Source: Siderastrea siderea (taxonomy: Eukaryota; Cnidaria; Anthozoa; Scleractinia; Rhizangiidae). Taken from it: a stretch of 64,000 nucleotides of DNA. The translations under genes were made by a program, and so were the position numbers. The DNA is taken from positions 38,609,186 through 38,673,185 of the forward strand of contig OZ034968.1 of the NCBI GenBank assembly GCA_964030785.1, in the 5' to 3' direction. Below, piece after piece: positions 58,684-64,000 of this stretch (positions within the stretch are counted from its first letter, which is position 1; every line of letters begins with the position of its first letter). Below the pieces are notes generated by a model, which searched no databases, had not been told where the DNA came from, and saw only the letters and a list, made by a program, of their open reading frames with translations.

Positions 58684-60969
58684 GGGACCGGTCATTATTT
58701 ATCGCCTAGGGGGGTCGGAGGATTTTGGGGGGGATCACTTGATTTTTAGGAGAATAGAAAGGGGGATAAGTCGTAACTGACAGCCCAAAAGGGGGGATCA
58801 CTGAAAATTTTGGAAGGATTCAGAGCGGGGACCTCTCAAATCTGCTTGGACAATGCAGTTTGAGAGGACACAAAATAATTGTGCCCAGTGGCGTTTGCAG
58901 TCTCAATTTGTTCTAACACAACTTTATTTAAAAAACGGAAGTCTGTCATACTGGCGAGTGTGCCCTTTCAATTTATATCGAGAATGTTTTGTGTTAACAG
59001 TCTTTTACAGTTTTAATTTCATAACGTGCTTATGCCTTAGCTAATATTCATCTTTCAACATGACAGATGAGTTCTCAATGGTGCATGAACCATAACTCCT
59101 GATAACTGGAACGTTATATGAAATAGCGTGTTTGTTTAAACATAAAGCATTTATCGCCTCTCCGGGAATGAGCTCCCTGTCTTAGCTCTATACTAAATCC
59201 GATTCAACTGCTTCATTTGCCTCTTGAGCCTCATCATCCGATTCAACAACGATAAAAATAAGCTGAAAAGCCTGAACGACTCTCTCGCACGTGTATTAGC
59301 CATTCTCATAGTTTTGATCTCACGAGTATATCTTTAAGAGACCTACCCCTTTTGGATGCTATTAGAGGAGGTTCTTTGAATTATATTTCTTTGAGCAGTG
59401 GTTGTTTTTCTATTAAATACCAGTGTTTCATCAGTATTTGTTTTGAAAAGTTTAGTACTACTGAGTGGTACTGTGTTACGGAAGAGAAGAATTTTTTGTT
59501 TGTTTGTTTGTTTTAGGTCAGTGGTTGAAGGGTCTGTTTTCTATTTTCAAAAATCACTACCGAGAGATTTCTTTGGACAATACCTTCTTGGTAACCTCTC
59601 TCAGCAAGATATGATTGGAAGTGTTTGATTTTTTCCTCAAACGCTGTTTTAGAGGAACTTGTTATTAGCAGTCTTAAGGCCTCTCCTTTGATGAAACCTT
59701 TCTTAACTCGTGGTGCATGGGTGACACGAGGAGAAATGTGTCTACTGACATGTTTCAGTGGGCTTGTAGTGGGCACGTATGTCAAGCACTGATTCACATA
59801 TGAATCTTTGGCCTTTGTAAACGCTGGTGTCCAGAAAAGTCGTTTCTGTATCAGAACTTTCAGCCGTGAACTTGATAGTAGGATGATCGTTATTTGCTTG
59901 ATCGATGAACTGAGTTAAAACCTCCCTGTTGGTGTCCCAGAGGGAGAAAATGTCGTCGATATGTCCTTTTTAAACGAGAGGTTTGAATGCACTTTGGCTA
60001 AGGATTTCTGTTTCGACTTTGCCCATAAATACCTGATTGGCAATGCGACCGCCATTTCAGTGCCCATAGGTAATTCTTACCACAAATTAAACTGGAACGA
60101 GTTTTCCTGTAATATTAGCCTGGGCGCTTATGCAAGTAAACGGGTGTCTTGATGGAAAGTGTCGTATGCCTCGCGTATTGTTTGAATAACTTCCTCTTGT
60201 GGAATATTAGTTTAAAAGCTCGTTACGTCTATTAATACTAGGGTTGCGTTCTCTGGAACTTAAGTCCTCTCAATGAAATTAATGAAGTCAGTTGAATGTA
60301 TCTCTGAGAAATGACTTCTGTTGTTGTGCTATCGGCTGGAGTAGTTTGTCAACAAATGCCGGCTCTGTTGGCCCTGAAACTCCCGAAATTATAGGTCTCC
60401 CGACCGGAGTCGGTTTGTGATTTTCGTACGAGCATAAAATATTGGAATTCGAGGTGGGTTTGGCGTTTGACAAAGCCATTTTTTGGTCATTTCGTCAGTG
60501 TGGTGTTCATTGTAAAGTACTGTAATTAATTGTTTAGCTGATTGTTGTACTTTGTGGGATTATGGATGTCTCTTCAACCATAGGTTCTGCAAGGGACCTG
60601 AAGTTTTCCGTGTTGTCTAATTGAATTTGCCTCTCATTTTTCTTGTCAGCTACGCTCATGAAAACAGATGTAGTCCCTTTGTGGGCTTTCCTGATGTTAA
60701 TTTCTGTGTTGTTTTTCTTTTTTTACACTGTAAGTACATCATAGGTAGAAATACTACCTGTATATGAATGTTAAAAACACTAAATATACACGTCGAAGGG
60801 TGAATATGGGTGGAAGAAATGGGGGGGGGGGATCACGAAAGTTATCAATAGTTATGGGGGGGGGGATCACTTCAATAAAATAGCATTTAAAGGGGGGATC
60901 AGCAAAATTTCACCGTGGTTAGCCTAAAATCCTCCGAAACCCCCCAGGCGATAAATAATGACCGGTCCC
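58684..60969. mobile_element. PIF/Harbinger-like MITE of the GGGACCGG family, interrupted by a retroelement (2.3 kb)
   Basis: The same ends as the 11.7-kb MITE (GGGACCGGTCATTATTTA), with TTA on both sides (58681-58683 and 60970-60972). The arms contain repeated GGGGGGATCA words on both sides. The middle, roughly 58.86-60.78 kb, is foreign sequence with a decayed reverse transcriptase. Confidence 0.85.
59513..60479 (-). pseudogene. Penelope-like reverse transcriptase remnant
   Basis: In order on minus are: PTPVGRPIISG and FVDKLLQPIAQQQKSFL; then SLILQENSFQFNGK-type residues in another frame; GHIDDIF (catalytic box, with Y/F replaced by H); DTNREVLTQFI; TTFLDT; and finally KKGFIKGEALRLLITSSS. 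Order and motifs match Penelope-like reverse transcriptases. There are several stops and frame changes, so it is dead. No endonuclease domain was seen. Confidence 0.7.
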
Positions 60970-61369
60970 TTACCTTAAACTTTTTTGTTATTGAAGAAAG
61001 ATTCCGTCAGCTCCTCTGACGTGTAGGTTATTAATCTATACCTTCTCGATCGATCGCCTGTAGCTTTATTTTTAGGTCTCCAGTGACTTTAAGGTCGTCA
61101 GGCAACGCCGACAAAATACTGATTCACAGCAATGGTATACTCGAAAATTGATCAGGATATATTCTTCATACCATAACATACCATAAGACAGTACTATTTT
61201 ATTGTTCTCAATAAAGCTTTTGTAGAATTTTCGTGTTAATTGGCCATTAATAATAATAATAAGTGTTAATTGGCCTTTAATAAAAATAATAATAAGTCTT
61301 TATTACTGCCGCTGAAATCCTACCAACAAATAAAATAAAAAGACTAAACAAATTCGGACTTACACTTAC

Positions 61370-61535
61370 AGCATGATTCTTTCAAATATTCTTGAAAGAG
61401 TGTATCATTTCCCAAGGCAGATCGGTTTAGGAGACATTGTACGCAGCCCAAAGCCTGTGACTTAAATGGCCACATCATTTCAAAACACCAGTGCCAATAT
61501 GGTTTCGAGATTATCTTTCTGTTTTCATCCGTACG
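61370..61535 (-). CDS. Possible exon of unknown gene
   Basis: An open minus frame with several Cys/Trp (WHWCFEMMWPF, CVQCLLNRSALGNDTLFQEY) ends exactly at a strong GTAAGT donor. The acceptor is unclear, and the phase does not obviously fit the signal exon at 61.9 kb. No family recognised. Confidence 0.2.
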
Positions 61536-61881
61536 CAAATGACTTTATGACTCACCGAGTCGACCTATTATCATTGGCTCCATTTTAATTTGCAATTTTA
61601 AAACCGGCTGTGCAAACTGTACTCATCGACCACTTTATTTAAATTGTCAATCAAGGAAAGCAAAGCAAGCAGATGTCTATATTTGAATATTTCGCCTAAC
61701 TATTTTGATATAAGACCCAAAAACATATCGACTAAAAAACGCAATCACACGATTGACACAGTCGCTTTCATACTGTAGGTCTAGTGTACACCATACCGAC
61801 ATATCCGTCGAGTACAGAATGCACACATTGTTCGACATTAAGCACATAATACAAATGACAGAGAAGTGAAAGCATTCATAC

Positions 61882-61945
61882 CTTTACAAGTAGCCAGAAT
61901 AGCAGCAAAGACAACCGCCACGCTTTTGATTTTTAAGGCTGACAT
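61882..61945 (-). CDS. Signal-peptide first exon, diverged relative of CAP exon 1
   Basis: ATG 61945, 21 codons plus one base, donor GTATGA. The core VVFAAILAT matches FAAILAR of the CAP first exons, and the sequence before the ATG shares the CTGTTGAGT word. Hence a first exon of a further CAP paralogue or an older duplicate. No second exon with a HN..R motif was found between 58.7 and 61.8 kb. Confidence 0.55.
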
Positions 61946-64000
61946 GTTGAGCTGTTGAGTGGAAAGTGAAAAAGTTCGGTTAATAACGCGAGGACTCAGT
62001 CCTCTCTGATCAAGCCTCAAAGATTTGCGTTATGAAGGGATTAACATGTGACCAAGTAATATATATGTTGTTAGCGGTCCTTCAGACACTGACGTATACT
62101 AAAGTGTAATGAAAACTGAAATTAAATATGTAAAGCAGTATAAGGAGGTCTGTAAAACATCCTGTGACGAAAGCTGATAGCTCTATAAAAAGGTCGAACT
62201 TGCCTCAGCAAATATCGGCACGAAAACGACTACAAATTTCTTAGCTGCGTAACCTTGACAAATTTTTGCTGGCATTTGTAAAAGAAATGTCATTAAAATG
62301 ATCTCATAACACAACTTCCCAGGCGTCAAAACCAATTAGATCCTTGTTTTCATTTCTCGAAAGAGTCGAAAATAAACCTGACAATTATTATTAAATCGTA
62401 CAACTATGCATGGTTCACTTCCCAAATATGTAACATTAAAACAAAGAGCCACTTGTGTCAGGTACGTAATATATAACGTCATGATAGAGGAAAAGTCACT
62501 TGAATGCCTGTTAAAATGTTGTCACGTCTGTAAAATGCAAACGAGCAGTACTCTGAGAAAAGCTTTCAACGCTAACAGTGTTAGGAATCCAACTTCTCAC
62601 TACTGTATTGTAAGAAATTATACTAGGAAAGTTATGAGATTTTGGGCTTGATTGTCAAAAGCGACGAAATTGAACTGAAAACTCTTTGAAATTTGAAAAG
62701 CTTATGCTTAAAACGCAAGCCAGGGATCAAACATTTTGAGGGTTTTGATTAACCTGCGCAGCATACAGGCGTAGGGCAGGGGTACAGGAACGTTTGTCTC
62801 CTCTAACCCCTATACCCCTACCCCTACCCCACTGGGTAGGTACCCCTCACTTTTGGCGACTGAGAAGAAAAGACGTCTTGAAGAAACAAAAACAGCTTTG
62901 TTGCCGATATTAAGCTATTGTAAACTACGTGAAATGTAAAATGAGGTTACCTTTTAATTCTTTTTTCGAAGCCTACGGAATGCAAACTCACGTAAAATAC
63001 TATACATGTGATGTGGGTATATATATTCTTAAGATTTTTCTTACTAATTTTCGCGCGTACTTAATTTCGCGAAAATTCGGGAACTGCAGTTTCGCGAGCC
63101 GATTAATTTTCGCGATTCCGGGTAAAAGGTGAGCTTTAGCCTCCGAAACCCTGATCTAAGCGTTCGCGTTTCGCAAAAAGGGAATTTCCACAAATTAACT
63201 AAACAGAATAAGAAAAAGGTAATTTTTGAAGGTACCAGCTTCACGAAATTACAAAATAAGTTAAAGACGCTCGGAAAAACAGTGAATCAGAGGAAGAGAG
63301 CTAGCCAAAACAAGTCCAGGAAGTTATATTTTTTAAGGACCACACGTAACGGTTTTAATTCAAAACAATTACCAACAAGTCCGTGATTCACAATGTTAAT
63401 AATTCAAGAATTGTTTTCTTATACAATATGGTATTAAATTTCGCGAGTTTAAGTTTCGCACTCTCTTTTATCTCGAGCATTAATTGTCGCGATTTTTTCC
63501 AAAACGCGAAAATTAGTAACAATAAAGTATGTATCTCAGACTCAACGTTCTCATCAAACCGGCTTTTATATCACAAAGAAAGAGCGTATACATGCATAAA
63601 ATGAGCGTGACGATCGAACGAGTAGCAATTTAACACGAGCTCCGTTCCAACACAGTCTAGCAGGCAGGAAACGTACAGGTGTAACCACCAGGGTTATACG
63701 CTCCTGAGCAAAAGGGTGCCCATCCACACAAACGTTGCGACCAGTCGGTTCCCTGACAATTTTTTTTTCGGGAATCGGGGTGGGAAACGCGCTCTATGCT
63801 CTTGAGACGCTTACCCACCCTTGCACTTTATTTCGCGCTAGCCTGTGCGCAGACGTCTATTTCCTTAAGTCTGCTTCGGGCTCAAAGGAAATGTATTTAT
63901 TATGTGTTTTAGTGGAACATAGACCCCCGATTTTGCACTGTTGTTTGTGCAAAAATACTCTTGTCTATATAATGAAAAGAAAATCACACGGCGGCTTGAA
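61946..64000. other. Gene-free right end
   Basis: No supported exon. It holds the presumed promoter of the 61.9-kb exon and short A/T-rich frames only. A run of CCCCTA-like words occurs near 62.8 kb. Confidence 0.4.
63046..63520. repeat. TTTTCGCG / CGCGAAAATTAAT dispersed repeat cluster
   Basis: At least six variants of TTTCGCGA and TTAATTTTCGCGA in both orientations, at 63046-63125 and 63435-63515, related to the 4.5-kb block. Looks like a fold-back or palindrome-rich family. Confidence 0.45.

Overview
The window is animal nuclear DNA. It has GT-AG introns, an intronless rhodopsin-type receptor, extracellular protein families and very dense small DNA transposons. GC content is low. The mix (astacin protease, solitary GPCR exon, ankyrin TRP-like channel, secreted CAP-domain proteins, many TA/TWA/TTAA-flanked MITEs, Penelope-like and LINE relics, tRNA-headed repeats) most resembles an anthozoan cnidarian, probably a stony coral. 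That is inference from family content, not from a species marker.

Layout. 1-5.9 kb: one astacin exon (minus strand; rest of the gene not seen), microsatellites, and a hammerhead-like relic. 5.87-6.82 kb: a complete single-exon class A GPCR (minus). 7.9-8.2 kb: a MITE with a 10-bp target duplication. 8.7-15.1 kb: a complete four-exon ankyrin/TRP-like channel gene (plus) of 934 codons; its first intron holds a tRNA-headed repeat and a PIF-like MITE. 15.4-17.2 kb: a Mutator-like element carrying a broken RecQ helicase fragment, then a TTAA-flanked MITE. 17.7-20.5 kb: a CAP-domain (SCP/PR-1) gene on minus, first exon not found, with an expanded MITE and a tRNA-headed repeat in its introns. 20.6-31.4 kb: mostly gene-free, with microsatellites and fold-back elements. 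31.4-40.1 kb: a large inverted arrangement of a 9-bp-based minisatellite; both arms carry long in-phase ORFs with the same unique N terminus, and between them lie a hAT-like MITE and an intron-poor CXC-domain ORF. 41.9-47.0 kb: a second, complete CAP gene (minus, four exons, 239 aa). 46.9-58.7 kb: tandem copies of the region around that gene's first exon, including two further intact signal-peptide exons with donors. The last copy is interrupted by a 3.6-kb TTAA-flanked, THAP-bearing (Kolobok-like) element, which contains a LINE 3' end, itself interrupted by a PIF-like MITE. 58.7-61.0 kb: a TTA-flanked MITE interrupted by a decayed Penelope-like reverse transcriptase. 61.9 kb: another signal-peptide exon of the same design. 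62-64 kb: no gene seen.

The genes do not form an operon. They are separate eukaryotic units: a chemosensory/neuropeptide-type receptor, a sensory-type cation channel, secreted or GPI-tailed CAP proteins and an astacin. The strongest unusual features are the exon-1 duplications, the nested transposons with readable target duplications, the RecQ-carrying Mutator-like element and the inverted minisatellite ORFs. I did not find anything I can defend as a wholly new biological system.
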